DNA of 35,929 nucleotides from Senegalimassilia anaerobia JC110 (GCF_000236865.1 NZ_HE611016.1:467716-503644); one strand, 5' to 3'; positions 1 to 8,860 are shown, counted from the first letter of the stretch. The notes: generated from the letters alone by a model not told the origin. Numbers and translations are program-made.

Positions 1-820
1 GCAGCAGACTGGGCAAACGATCATGGTACGTTCTATTGGCTGAACGCCGATGGCGTTATGGCTGCAGATAGCTGGGTCTACGATAACGAAGGTTACTGGC
101 ATTGGGCTAACAATGCAGGATCCATGGCAAGCGGATGGCTTACCAAAGGAGCGGCGAAATACTACCTTGACCCCAAAGATGCCAAGCATCCTATGACCAC
201 CGGTCTTGCAACTATAGATGACAAGCAATATTCGTTTGGCCCATCTGGCGAAATGCAAACTGCCGCATGGGTAGCCATAGACGAATCGGGGTTCTATTCC
301 TTCGCAGGAACCGATGGCGTTATTTCAAGTGTTGTCAGAAAAGATGCAAATGGCATCATCATTGACAGCGAGGGAAACGCCTTGTCGGGCTGGGTGGAGC
401 TTGGTGGCACGCGTCTTTACGTCGATCCCGAGACACATCAGGCAAAGACGGGTTGGCTGAAACGAGACGAAGGATACTATTATCTAGACGCCACTTCGGG
501 AAGCATGCACACGGGCTGGACACCGGTTGATGGCTATTGGTATTACCTCGGTCATGACGGAATCATGCAAACTGGCTGGCAATCAATTGAAAACGCCTGG
601 TATTATCTTGATCCCGCAAGCGGCGCCATGAAAACCGGCTGGCTTTCAGAAGGCGGCGCGTGGTACTTCCTTAAGAATAGCGGAGCCATGGCTACGGGAT
701 GGATATGGGACAATGCCTGGTATTATCTTCGCCAAAACGGAGCTATGGCTACGGGATGGATATGGGATGGAGGCCGTTGGTACTTCCTCCAGGCAAATGG
801 CGCTCTGTTCAAAATCAACG
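1..820 (+). repeat. Tandem choline/cell-wall-binding repeats of about 60 bp
   Basis: These are in-frame repeats of about 20 codons with conserved Trp-Tyr-Tyr, Gly-x-Met and Thr-Gly-Trp positions. They are irregular before base 400 and regular from about 430. They form the wall-anchoring half of the 5' partial serine hydrolase. Confidence 0.8.
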
Positions 821-1566
821 ATATGGTGTGGGCGTTGAACTCTTTTGGATTCAACAATCTCAATTCCTTCAATACTAGTCGCTCGATTTCAAGCGGCGCT
901 TGGGATGAACTGCAAAATGCCATTAACAATTATTCCAACATGGGATGCACGGTCGGGTTTACCATGATAGACCTGACCACAGGTGCCGGCGTTGCATACA
1001 ATGCCGATTGGCGCCACAATAGCGCGTCTACCATCAAAGGCCCTTATGTCGTGGCGCTCAACAAATTATGGCCTTGGGAGCTGGCTAACTCCGAGTCCGA
1101 TATGTTCACCACGCTTAATGTTTCCAGCAACTTCACCTACGCCAATCTCTGCAATCGCTACGGGCATTTCCCGTTAGATTACATGGTTAGCGAAGTGGGC
1201 GCTGGCGGATTCGCTTGGGATGGCGATTACGGTTATTACAGCTCTAAAGACCTCTGCAAAATGTGGGTTGACGTGGCAGACTACCTCATCAATGGCGGCC
1301 AGAACGCCGAATGGCTGCAAAACGTTATGGGCAACAACTCTCATATCACCTCACGCGGCGCTCTGTCCTGGACCGGATCGACGGTTTATGCGAAATCAGG
1401 ATGGGTAAACGGCTACGTTAATTCGCACAATGAGGGCTATTTGGTCATGCGCGGCGACCACCCCTATGTTGTGGCAATCATGTCCGACAACATCCATGAA
1501 AATAGCTGGTGCATGGCGAACCTGGTAAATGCCATCGATCGAGCACATAGCGAATTGGTCTGGTAG
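1..1566 (+). CDS. Choline/cell-wall-binding repeat protein with C-terminal serine hydrolase (beta-lactamase/PBP-like) domain, 5' partial
   Basis: The frame is open from base 1, so the true start and signal peptide lie upstream of the window; the ATG at base 58 falls inside a repeat and is not the start. Bases 1 to about 820 encode roughly eleven aromatic repeats of about 20 residues (WYYL...GAM.TGW type), the early ones degenerate. The rest is a domain like class A beta-lactamases and penicillin-binding hydrolases: the nucleophile motif STIK is at 1027-1038 and a KTG-like KSGW box at 1393-1404. A segment with SNF..AN between them may be the SDN equivalent. I could not place an obvious omega-loop glutamate, so D,D-peptidase or transesterase activity is as likely as beta-lactam hydrolysis. 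Repeats should hold the enzyme on a choline-bearing wall polymer outside the cell. A hairpin at 1596-1629 follows the stop. Confidence 0.85.
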   Translation, partial: AADWANDHGTFYWLNADGVMAADSWVYDNEGYWHWANNAGSMASGWLTKGAAKYYLDPKDAKHPMTTGLATIDDKQYSFGPSGEMQTAAWVAIDESGFYSFAGTDGVISSVVRKDANGIIIDSEGNALSGWVELGGTRLYVDPETHQAKTGWLKRDEGYYYLDATSGSMHTGWTPVDGYWYYLGHDGIMQTGWQSIENAWYYLDPASGAMKTGWLSEGGAWYFLKNSGAMATGWIWDNAWYYLRQNGAMATGWIWDGGRWYFLQANGALFKINDMVWALNSFGFNNLNSFNTSRSISSGAWDELQNAINNYSNMGCTVGFTMIDLTTGAGVAYNADWRHNSASTIKGPYVVALNKLWPWELANSESDMFTTLNVSSNFTYANLCNRYGHFPLDYMVSEVGAGGFAWDGDYGYYSSKDLCKMWVDVADYLINGGQNAEWLQNVMGNNSHITSRGALSWTGSTVYAKSGWVNGYVNSHNEGYLVMRGDHPYVVAIMSDNIHENSWCMANLVNAIDRAHSELVW

Positions 1567-1595
1567 ATACCCAGATTTAAATTCAGAATAGTAAA

Positions 1596-1629
1596 AAGGG
1601 AGGGTTGCCTTTCATGGCAACCCTCCCTT
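1596..1629. terminator. Bidirectional terminator between convergent genes
   Basis: A perfect 14-bp inverted repeat (1596-1609 with 1616-1629) encloses a 6-nt loop, between two genes that converge. The run of A at 1593-1597 becomes a U-tract on the minus strand, so it should end the minus-strand repeat protein best. The plus-strand side has only a weak U-run. Confidence 0.85.
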
Positions 1630-1646
1630 GCGTTAGCCAGCTGATG

Positions 1647-4600
1647 CTAGTGCCAGCAAACCTTGCACATGCTGCGATTGCCGGCGTCATACCACGTGCC
1701 TTGAAGTATCGTGGTCGACTTGCTTAGCGTAGGACAACCGGTAGTTCTGTGATAGCTACCACCGCCTGGCGTCCAATAGACGTACTGCCATTGACCATCA
1801 GCGCCCACGTAGTAGCCACCAACCCACTGGTTTGTGGCCATTGCACCGGAACCGGTTACGTAATAGTCGCCAACCCAGCGATTGGTCGCCATAGCGCCGG
1901 AACCATCAAAGAAATAATAAGTACCGCCGATGCTTCTCCAGCCCGTAGCCATCGCACCTGAAGCATCGAACCAATACCAGGTGCTACCGAGTTGCAGCCA
2001 ACCAGTCTGCATGGCGCCGGAGCCCGCAAGGTAATACCACGCGCCACCGGACTGCTGCCAACCAGTTAACATGGCACCAGAGCCGGCGAACAAGTAGTAC
2101 GTACCGCCAATCCTCGACCAGCCAGTAGCCATTGCGCCGGAATCGGCAAACCAGTACCACGCTCCGCCGATAGCTTGCCACCCGGTTGCCATGGCACCCG
2201 AACTTGCGAGGTAATACCACGCGCCACCGGATTGCTGCCAGCCGGTCTGCATGGCGCCAGAGCCTGCAAACAAGTAGTACGCGCCATCAACGATACGCCA
2301 TCCGGTCGCCATTTCACCGTCAACGTCGAACCAATACCACGCGCCGCCGATAACCTGCCAGCCGGTCTGCATGGCACCGGAGCCGTTGCAGTAATACCAC
2401 TTTCCACCATCTGACACCCATCCGGTTTTCATGTATCCAGACGCATCGAAATAGTAGAAAGAACCGCCGATTTCCTTCCAGCAGGAAGAGGGATAGGTAT
2501 CGTCGCCGTTGCTGTACCACCAGCCACGCGAATCGCTCATCCATTTCGCCGGATTCTTCTCGATTGCAAAGGTTTTATCCTGGGTGCCGGAGAAATTGCC
2601 CTTGCCCGCGATGGAGACTTTTGCCGTCCCAACCTTCACGTTATCGGAAAGCGTTAACACGTAATCCATCCCGCGCTTCAGCTCTTTCCCGTTGAACGTG
2701 CATTTCACATTTGGGGAAATCGCCTTACCGGTATAGGCGTACGCTTCATCGATACCGGAAACCTCCACCTCGGAGATGGAAGCGGGCTCTATGCACCAAT
2801 CAACGGTAAGATCATCAGAGGTGCCGGTAGAAGCCCAGACGCAATGTTCCTTATCCTTCAAGGACAGCTTTGCCGCATAAGAGCCGGCGTTCGTGGCGGA
2901 GCCGTTTTCGACCGTATAGAAATCGGAATCCTTGATTCCCACCTGCTCAGCACCCGTGTACGCCAGCCCTTGCGGAGCTGACGGAGCCTCAACGGATTGC
3001 CTCTCATCCGGTTTTGGCTCGATAACGTGAATCGTCATGGAGCCAAGTTCTTTCACTTCCCAATTGTTAACATCCTGCACATAAGAGCCATGGCGCGAGG
3101 AGGTGGGATAGCACAACGTTACCGTCGTATCCCCAACGCCTCGAGCAAGCATCCGCAAAACATCTTGATTGTTCAAACCTTCGGTGCCGTCGGCGCTCTT
3201 GAAAACGGCTACGCCGGTATTGCCCGTCTTGAAAACCAAGGGCTGCAGCGCACTGCGTTCCGATTCGGTAAGCTTGTCCAAACCGGCAATGTACTTCGAC
3301 ATATCGAGTTGCTTACCCTGCTCAACGGTCAGCTCATCCTGCGTCAAGCTCAGCTTTGCGCCAATATCATCTCGATCGACAACGGTGACCTTGCACGTGC
3401 CTCGATTGCCCCAAATGTCACTGATAGTGATATTGGCAACACCTGCGCTTCTTTCGCTAAGATACCCATCTTTGATGATAGCCACTTCGGGATTATCGCT
3501 AGTGGCGGTTACATACGGAACATAATCCGGGTAACCGGACGAGGTGACTCCGTAGTCAAACTGAACATGCTGTCGCTTTAGGGCCTCAATAGCTCCATTT
3601 GCTTCGTATGAAGAGAGGTAAGCTCCTGACGAGTTCGGTCGAGCGACTATGCTCGCCCCCTTCGTGATGTTCTTCTCCATGTAAATCGTCGCTTCAGGCC
3701 GAACAGCCAATGTTGGATTCACCTGCTCGCCAACGTGAACGGCGATTTTCTTCTCAACGCCCGTCGGATTACCGTCCTTATAAGCAGTCAGCGTTAACAC
3801 GGCATCGCCAGGGTCGCCCACGCGAACCTCAAGATTAGCATTGGCGCTAAACTGGTTGCGGCTAAGATAGGCGGAAACAACAGATTCGTCCGAAGAGGAA
3901 ACACGCACATCTTGCCCAAGCGTGAACGTATGAGCCGAATCAGCACCACGCACCAATACATATGCTTGCGTTCCAAGCTGTTCCACGTGATCGACGCCGC
4001 CCGCCTTGCAAATAGCGCAATCCTTAACCGCGTTGAAGGACAAGGAATCAGCGCTCTCGATGGATGCAATGGGATTCTCTTCAGCGGAAACGACTACATC
4101 GACAACCTGATCGTCTTCATAGGTTCGATATCGACCCTGGAACGAGTAATGAACCTTTATCGTTGCAGTACCGGAAGCCACGGCGTCCAAAACCAATCGC
4201 CCGCCGATGCCGGACTCGCTACCGTTTTCATCCAGTTTGCATGAAACCACCGAGGGATCGCTTGATTCGACCGAGTAGTTAGACAAAGCGTTCCTTGCCA
4301 CGCGATCCTCGGAAAGCCAGCCACGCTTATCCATAGTAGGAAGATAGGTGTCAGCGGTGTCAAAAGCAACAGAGGCACCTGGCATCAGGTAGCCATTAGC
4401 GCATTCATCATCGATAACATGAATTCCCCAGTTCGGCTCCGCGCTCATATTGGAGAACTGCCCGTCAACTTTCGCCCCATCACCGAAACGCTCAACAATC
4501 GGTGTTGTATCAGCGATTCGATTACCCTGGCAACTAAAGCTGGTTACCGATTGGGGAATCTTGCTCAGATCGACAAAATCCAAGCCGCATGAATACAAGT

Positions 4601-5384
4601 TAAGACTCTCCAACTTGTTGCATGGAAGGAAATCATACGATTGCAAATCCAGAGAATTGAATGAGCAACGCTCTAAATTCGGAAACGATGATCCATCAAA
4701 ATTCAAAGCTCCTGAGCAAAACGTCAAAGATAAATTAGTCAACGTGTTGCTGCATTTTGCAATAACCCTCTCATAGTTCAACTTGGGACATTTAACCAGC
4801 CCTAAGCCGCGAATACTATCGACCGGGATATCCAGCGAACTAAGATTGGCGCATTCGCTGACGATCAACTGCGTCAAATGATTGGCATTGCGAACCTCAA
4901 TCGACTCAAGCGAAGGCATGCCTCGAACATATAGTGAGTCCAGATTCGAGGCATCTTCGAGAATCAGGCGCCTCACACCCACAAGCGCATTGCCATCGCG
5001 TTCGTCACCGGCTATATCAAGGTTCTTCGGAGTAATGTTTCTGGAATTGCCCTGGCTCGTCTCCATATCGAATGTTTTAGGAACTACCAGAGTATCGCCC
5101 GACAAATCGGCATCCCTAATATCGACAGAATAAAGCTCCTGGATAGGGTTTCCGTTTTCGTCATACAGAGGATACCCATTCTCATCAAACGAATAATGGG
5201 TCGACGTCCATCCATAGAAACCGGAAACACTCGCAAAAGAAGACGCAACGGCGTCCGCCAATCCGCCTTCCCCCTCAGCGGCAACCGCCACGCCGCCCCA
5301 GGGCATAAGCCCAACGGCGAGCACAGCAGACAGCCCAAGCTTAACAGCCCGCGACGGCGGCCTCGATTGAGATTTCTTTCCCAT
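1647..5384 (-). CDS. Large secreted leucine-rich/Ig-like protein with choline-binding repeats and a His/Cys C-terminal tail
   Basis: A 1245-residue exported protein. Residues 1-36 form a signal peptide: a basic start, a hydrophobic core and an Ala-rich cleavage site ending AVAA. Residues of about 100-310 show leucine-rich-repeat-like spacing (LESLNLYSCGL). Residues of about 320-760 hold Ig-like segments of the BIg2 kind (SSDPSVVS, ASGTATI). Residues of about 800-940 resemble MBG/YDG-type domains. From about residue 945 there are about twelve choline/cell-wall-binding repeats, arranged in 60-residue groups of three. The last 45 residues (GSYHRTTGCPTL ... CKVCWH) form a conserved-looking His/Cys tail, perhaps metal binding. 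There is no catalytic motif I recognise, so an adhesin or structural surface protein is the best guess. It is transcribed away from the lic operon across a shared upstream region. Confidence 0.85.
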   Translation of the reverse strand: MGKKSQSRPPSRAVKLGLSAVLAVGLMPWGGVAVAAEGEGGLADAVASSFASVSGFYGWTSTHYSFDENGYPLYDENGNPIQELYSVDIRDADLSGDTLVVPKTFDMETSQGNSRNITPKNLDIAGDERDGNALVGVRRLILEDASNLDSLYVRGMPSLESIEVRNANHLTQLIVSECANLSSLDIPVDSIRGLGLVKCPKLNYERVIAKCSNTLTNLSLTFCSGALNFDGSSFPNLERCSFNSLDLQSYDFLPCNKLESLNLYSCGLDFVDLSKIPQSVTSFSCQGNRIADTTPIVERFGDGAKVDGQFSNMSAEPNWGIHVIDDECANGYLMPGASVAFDTADTYLPTMDKRGWLSEDRVARNALSNYSVESSDPSVVSCKLDENGSESGIGGRLVLDAVASGTATIKVHYSFQGRYRTYEDDQVVDVVVSAEENPIASIESADSLSFNAVKDCAICKAGGVDHVEQLGTQAYVLVRGADSAHTFTLGQDVRVSSSDESVVSAYLSRNQFSANANLEVRVGDPGDAVLTLTAYKDGNPTGVEKKIAVHVGEQVNPTLAVRPEATIYMEKNITKGASIVARPNSSGAYLSSYEANGAIEALKRQHVQFDYGVTSSGYPDYVPYVTATSDNPEVAIIKDGYLSERSAGVANITISDIWGNRGTCKVTVVDRDDIGAKLSLTQDELTVEQGKQLDMSKYIAGLDKLTESERSALQPLVFKTGNTGVAVFKSADGTEGLNNQDVLRMLARGVGDTTVTLCYPTSSRHGSYVQDVNNWEVKELGSMTIHVIEPKPDERQSVEAPSAPQGLAYTGAEQVGIKDSDFYTVENGSATNAGSYAAKLSLKDKEHCVWASTGTSDDLTVDWCIEPASISEVEVSGIDEAYAYTGKAISPNVKCTFNGKELKRGMDYVLTLSDNVKVGTAKVSIAGKGNFSGTQDKTFAIEKNPAKWMSDSRGWWYSNGDDTYPSSCWKEIGGSFYYFDASGYMKTGWVSDGGKWYYCNGSGAMQTGWQVIGGAWYWFDVDGEMATGWRIVDGAYYLFAGSGAMQTGWQQSGGAWYYLASSGAMATGWQAIGGAWYWFADSGAMATGWSRIGGTYYLFAGSGAMLTGWQQSGGAWYYLAGSGAMQTGWLQLGSTWYWFDASGAMATGWRSIGGTYYFFDGSGAMATNRWVGDYYVTGSGAMATNQWVGGYYVGADGQWQYVYWTPGGGSYHRTTGCPTLSKSTTILQGTWYDAGNRSMCKVCWH
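1891..2430 (-). repeat. Higher-order repeat: three 180-bp copies, each of three choline-binding repeats
   Basis: Within the repeat region of the 1245-residue protein the 20-codon units recur in the fixed order WYYL, WYWF, YYLF. The match is nearly exact at 180-bp steps: the same words start at 1891, 2071 and 2251, and GTAATACCAC recurs at 2031, 2211 and 2391. A fourth, more diverged copy begins near 2431. Confidence 0.85.
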
Positions 5385-5670
5385 TTCTACCCCTTTCCTA
5401 CGAGAAACCTACCTAGCCGCATTATCCCCCCTCACAAGCTCTTCATAAAGCATGTATCACTCGAATCAAGCGCATTATTATGCTTGTTCGAACCAGGAAC
5501 GTGAGCCCTCCCTCATATCCAACCTTATGCAATAGGCAAAGTTCGATAGATATGCAAATTACCCTGCTGTTCATTCTTTAACGTACTTGTGATGATTCTG
5601 AACAATACCTTCCATTGTTCATTTTTCTTGATATGATTCGGTTATCCGAACAACGAAAGGCACTTCAACA
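5385..5670. promoter_or_regulatory. Divergent regulatory region with repeated GTTC/GAAC words upstream of the lic operon
   Basis: This 286-bp gap lies between the starts of the 1245-residue protein and the LicC-LicA fusion and must hold both promoters. It contains an inverted repeat of 8-bp arms, TGAACAAT (5599-5606) and ATTGTTCA (5614-5621), and a second one, TTCGG-TTAT-CCGAA (5637-5650), next to the lic start. More GTTC words occur near 5486, 5541 and 5569. Operator sites for the helix-turn-helix part of the downstream fusion are a reasonable inference. TATGAT at about 5633 could be a -10 box, but no good -35 was found. Confidence 0.4.
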
Positions 5671-7437
5671 ATGCTGTCTCAGAACCAATTCAAAGTGATT
5701 AACGCTCTCAACAAGCAAAGCGAGCTCACCCAAAGAGAACTTTCGAGCGAGACCGGTCTTAGCCTTGCCACAGTCAACGCCACCTGCAAAGAGTGCGAAA
5801 CCGCCGGCTTGATCGAAAGCGGCCGACTCACTATTGCAGGCATAGCCGCATTGAAGCCCTACGCTGTCGACAATGCGGTTATCCTTGCAGCCGGCCTCTC
5901 GTCACGTTTCGCCCCTATTTCCTACGAGCGCCCTAAGGGACTGCTTAGGGTGCGCGGCGAAATCCTCATTGAACGCCAAATCGAACAGCTCCAGGCCGTA
6001 GGAATCCGCGACATCGTTATCGTGGTCGGCTACAAAAAGGAATCATTCTTCTACCTTGAAGACAAATATGGGGTGAAGATCGTTGTAAATCGCGAGTATG
6101 CATCCCGTAACAACAACTCCTCGCTCATGCTGGTTCGCGAGATTCTCGACAACACCTACATCTGCTCTTCGGATAACTATTTTGAGGAAAACCCCTTCGA
6201 AAGCCATGTGTGGAAAGCGTATTACTCTGCAGAGTACGCTGAGGGCTTCACAAAGGAATGGTGCATCAAAACCGGATCGCATGATCGAATCACAAAGGTA
6301 ACTGTCGGCGGAACCGATGCGTGGTACATGATCGGGCACGTGTTCTTCGACCGCGCATTCTCCGCACACTTCCGCGAAATCCTTGAGGCCGAGTACGATC
6401 TGCCCCAAACCTGCGACAAGCTCTGGGAAGACCTGTACGTCGAACATATCAAAGAGTTCGATATGCAAATCAGGCGATATGACCAGCCGATCATCCATGA
6501 GTTCGACTCGCTCGATGAGCTACGAGATTTCGACCCGCTCTTTCTCGAGAACCTTGATTCCGAGATCTTCGACAACATCGTTGCGGTTCTCGGCTGTGAT
6601 AAGTCGGAAATTCACAACGTCTATCCACTCAAGCAGGGACTCACGAACCTCAGCTGCCATTTCTCCACCAATGATGGCGAATGGGTATATCGCCACCCCG
6701 GCGTAGGAACAGAGCTGCTCATCGACCGCGCAGCGGAGAAAACCGCTCTCGAAACCGCGCGAACGCTTGGGCTTGACAACACTTTCGTTTTCGAGAATCC
6801 TCGCCGCGGTTGGAAAATCTCGAAGTTCATTCCCGACTGCAAAAACCTCAACCCGAAAAACGATGCCCAGCTGCAGAAAGCAATGACCATGGCGCGTCAG
6901 CTGCACGAGTCTGACGCTACCGTCGAACGCCGCTTCAGCTTCTACGACGAAGGCAAAGGCTACGAGCGATCGCTTTTGGCAAGAGGTCCCATCGATGTTA
7001 CGGATTGGACAGACATGGAAGCTCAGGCAACGGAGCTCCACAAGCTGCTTGAAGCGGAAAGCAGCGAACCGGTGTTGTGCCACAACGACTTCTTCAGCCT
7101 GAATTTCCTTGTTGAGGAAAACGGCAACGTCAGCCTGATCGACTGGGAATACGCCGGGATGAGCGACTACGCGAACGATTTCGGAACCTTCTGCGTATGC
7201 GATCAGCTTGACGAGGAAGAAATGCACCGCGCGCTCACGCACTACTTCGGGCACACGCCCACGGATGCCGAATGGCGGCATAACCTTGCCCAGGTCGGTA
7301 TGGCAGGCTGGTGTTGGTACGCATGGTCGCTTCTCAAAGAATCAGAGGGCGAAAACGTCGGCGAGTGGGCCTATATCTATTACCGTTACGGCAAGACGTA
7401 CTTGAAGAAAGCGCTGAACCTGTACAAGCAGCAATAG
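5671..7437 (+). CDS. Winged-helix / phosphocholine cytidylyltransferase / choline kinase fusion (LicC-LicA)
   Basis: A 588-residue cytoplasmic protein with three parts. Residues 1-65 look like a MarR-type winged helix (TQRELSSETGLSLATVN recognition helix). Residues of about 68-300 are a nucleotidyltransferase like LicC, with the sugar-nucleotide signature LAAGLSSRF at 72-80, the PKG lysine at 88-90 and an SSDNYF metal site near 166-171. Residues of about 310-588 are an APH/choline-kinase fold like LicA, with the Brenner motif H471-N-D473 to N478 and DWE at 491-493. Together they would phosphorylate choline and activate it to CDP-choline for transfer to surface glycans by LicD. The start follows GAAAGG, 9 bases upstream. 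It is the first gene of an operon with the transporter. The helix-turn-helix part suggests choline-responsive autoregulation, which is inference. Confidence 0.9.
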   Translation: MLSQNQFKVINALNKQSELTQRELSSETGLSLATVNATCKECETAGLIESGRLTIAGIAALKPYAVDNAVILAAGLSSRFAPISYERPKGLLRVRGEILIERQIEQLQAVGIRDIVIVVGYKKESFFYLEDKYGVKIVVNREYASRNNNSSLMLVREILDNTYICSSDNYFEENPFESHVWKAYYSAEYAEGFTKEWCIKTGSHDRITKVTVGGTDAWYMIGHVFFDRAFSAHFREILEAEYDLPQTCDKLWEDLYVEHIKEFDMQIRRYDQPIIHEFDSLDELRDFDPLFLENLDSEIFDNIVAVLGCDKSEIHNVYPLKQGLTNLSCHFSTNDGEWVYRHPGVGTELLIDRAAEKTALETARTLGLDNTFVFENPRRGWKISKFIPDCKNLNPKNDAQLQKAMTMARQLHESDATVERRFSFYDEGKGYERSLLARGPIDVTDWTDMEAQATELHKLLEAESSEPVLCHNDFFSLNFLVEENGNVSLIDWEYAGMSDYANDFGTFCVCDQLDEEEMHRALTHYFGHTPTDAEWRHNLAQVGMAGWCWYAWSLLKESEGENVGEWAYIYYRYGKTYLKKALNLYKQQ

Positions 7438-7474
7438 CTCTCGAAACGTACCACGAGATCAAGGGAGGAATCCG

Positions 7475-8581
7475 ATGGAGGCAAAAGTCGAAACGCTACG
7501 CAACCAGCGGCGAAAAAGGTTCATGACGAGGGGCATCACCTTTGCCGTAGCATCAGGCATCTGCTACGGCTTATACACGGGCTTTCTCACCTTGGCGGAA
7601 ACTCAAGGAGTATGGGGCGACTGGTTCGCAGGCACCGAATGGGGCAACGGCCATGAGGCGCTAAACGCATTCACCATCACGTTCACGCTTGCCGCCTTAG
7701 CAGCAGGCCTCAACGACCTGTTCAGCGGCATATGGTCGATTGCAGTTTGCGCGAAAAACCGGCAGCTTGGCGATTTCTGGAAAACCCTTAAAACCAAGCC
7801 GGGCCGCGTGATGATGCTCTGCGCGATAATCGGAGGACCCTTCGCGACGATCTGCTATGTGATCGGCCTCAACTCGGCGACGGCTTCGGGAAGCCCTGGA
7901 GTAATCGTTCCCATAGCGGCTTTGAACTGCGCCATCGGCGCGATTCTCGGACGCATCTTGTTTAAGCAGGAGCTCAAGGCGCACAAGGTCGTCGGCATCT
8001 TCGTCTGCTTGGCTTCCGCTGCAATGATTGGAGGCGCAAGCTTCGCGACCATGGGCCCCGACGCTCTTTTGGGATGCGTGTTCGCGTTCTTGGCCGCGTT
8101 TGGCTGGGGTTTCGAGGGATGCGTCGCCGGCTTCGGAACCATCTTGATCGACTACCGAATCGGCATTGCCATCCGTCAAGTCACCGCAGGCTTGCTGGAG
8201 CTGCTGATCGCGTTCCCCGTTCTCGCGATTATGGGCGGAGGTATTGGAAGCGTTCCTGAATTGCTCGGCGCCGCCATCACAAGCCCCGCACTGCTCATCT
8301 TCGCCATTTCAGGCTTGTTCGCCATGCCGGCATATTCCTTCTGGTATAAAGGCAACTCCATGTGCGGCACCGCTTTGGGGATGGCATGCAACGGCATGTA
8401 CGCCTTCTGGGGTCCGCTGTTCATCTGGATCACCCTTGGCGTACTCAACATCGGCGGCATGAGCGCAGATTACCCGCCCTTAACGAGCGCACAATGGATT
8501 GGCGCCATCGTTATGGTTATCGGCATCTTCTGCATTGCCGTGAATCCGCTTGAGATCGTTCGAAAGAAGCAGGAGGAATAG
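7475..8581 (+). CDS. LicB-like choline uptake permease, DMT/EamA superfamily
   Basis: A 368-residue polytopic membrane protein with about ten hydrophobic helices and the small-residue-rich repeats typical of drug/metabolite transporters (for example ICYGLYTGF near the start and NSATASGSPGVIVPIAALNC in the middle). LicB proteins of this superfamily import choline for the LicA/LicC pathway, and the position directly behind the kinase-cytidylyltransferase gene supports that substrate. The ATG at 7475 has an excellent GGGAGG site. It is longer than typical LicB (about 290 residues), with a hydrophilic N-terminal extension of about 20 residues and extra loops. A related metabolite such as betaine or ethanolamine cannot be excluded. 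Confidence 0.8.
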   Translation: MEAKVETLRNQRRKRFMTRGITFAVASGICYGLYTGFLTLAETQGVWGDWFAGTEWGNGHEALNAFTITFTLAALAAGLNDLFSGIWSIAVCAKNRQLGDFWKTLKTKPGRVMMLCAIIGGPFATICYVIGLNSATASGSPGVIVPIAALNCAIGAILGRILFKQELKAHKVVGIFVCLASAAMIGGASFATMGPDALLGCVFAFLAAFGWGFEGCVAGFGTILIDYRIGIAIRQVTAGLLELLIAFPVLAIMGGGIGSVPELLGAAITSPALLIFAISGLFAMPAYSFWYKGNSMCGTALGMACNGMYAFWGPLFIWITLGVLNIGGMSADYPPLTSAQWIGAIVMVIGIFCIAVNPLEIVRKKQEE

Positions 8582-8584
8582 GCA

Positions 8585-8857
8585 ATGACCAGCAAACTAC
8601 CTCTTTACTACGCGATTATGCGGCATTTCGCCGATGGCAAACCCGATTGCGCAGAGGGAGTCATGCAAGATCTGCGTACCGACTACGGCTCCTACAAGTT
8701 GTTCACCCGAAAGGATATCGAGGAGGCCTTGGCAACCGCAAAAGAAAACGGCCTACTCAACGAGTGCGACTGGAAGCTTGACGCCGAAGGGGAACTGCAA
8801 ACGTTCTACGCAGCAAACGATTTCGGCAAGGATATGATCCGTCGGCATATTGAATGA
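8585..8857 (+). CDS. Small unknown protein of the choline operon
   Basis: I do not recognise this 90-residue protein. It starts 3 bases after the transporter stop, with GGAGG inside the end of the previous gene, so it is almost certainly co-transcribed. It is charged, lacks a signal peptide or membrane helix, and has a helix-rich pattern (FTRKDIEEALATAKENGLL, then a polar strand-like tail) that could be a small winged-helix or helical-bundle domain. The context suggests an accessory or regulatory role in choline metabolism, but nothing in the sequence proves it. Confidence 0.75.
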   Translation: MTSKLPLYYAIMRHFADGKPDCAEGVMQDLRTDYGSYKLFTRKDIEEALATAKENGLLNECDWKLDAEGELQTFYAANDFGKDMIRRHIE

Positions 8858-8860
8858 ATT

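Noticed and set aside
1891-2430. CRISPR-like regular repeat array
   Set aside because: The periodicity is coding: 60-bp and 180-bp in-frame units of a choline-binding region, without unique spacers.
2997-3581. 194-codon plus-strand frame opposite the 1245-residue protein
   Set aside because: It lies antisense within an uninterrupted exported protein and has no ribosome site or recognisable motif.
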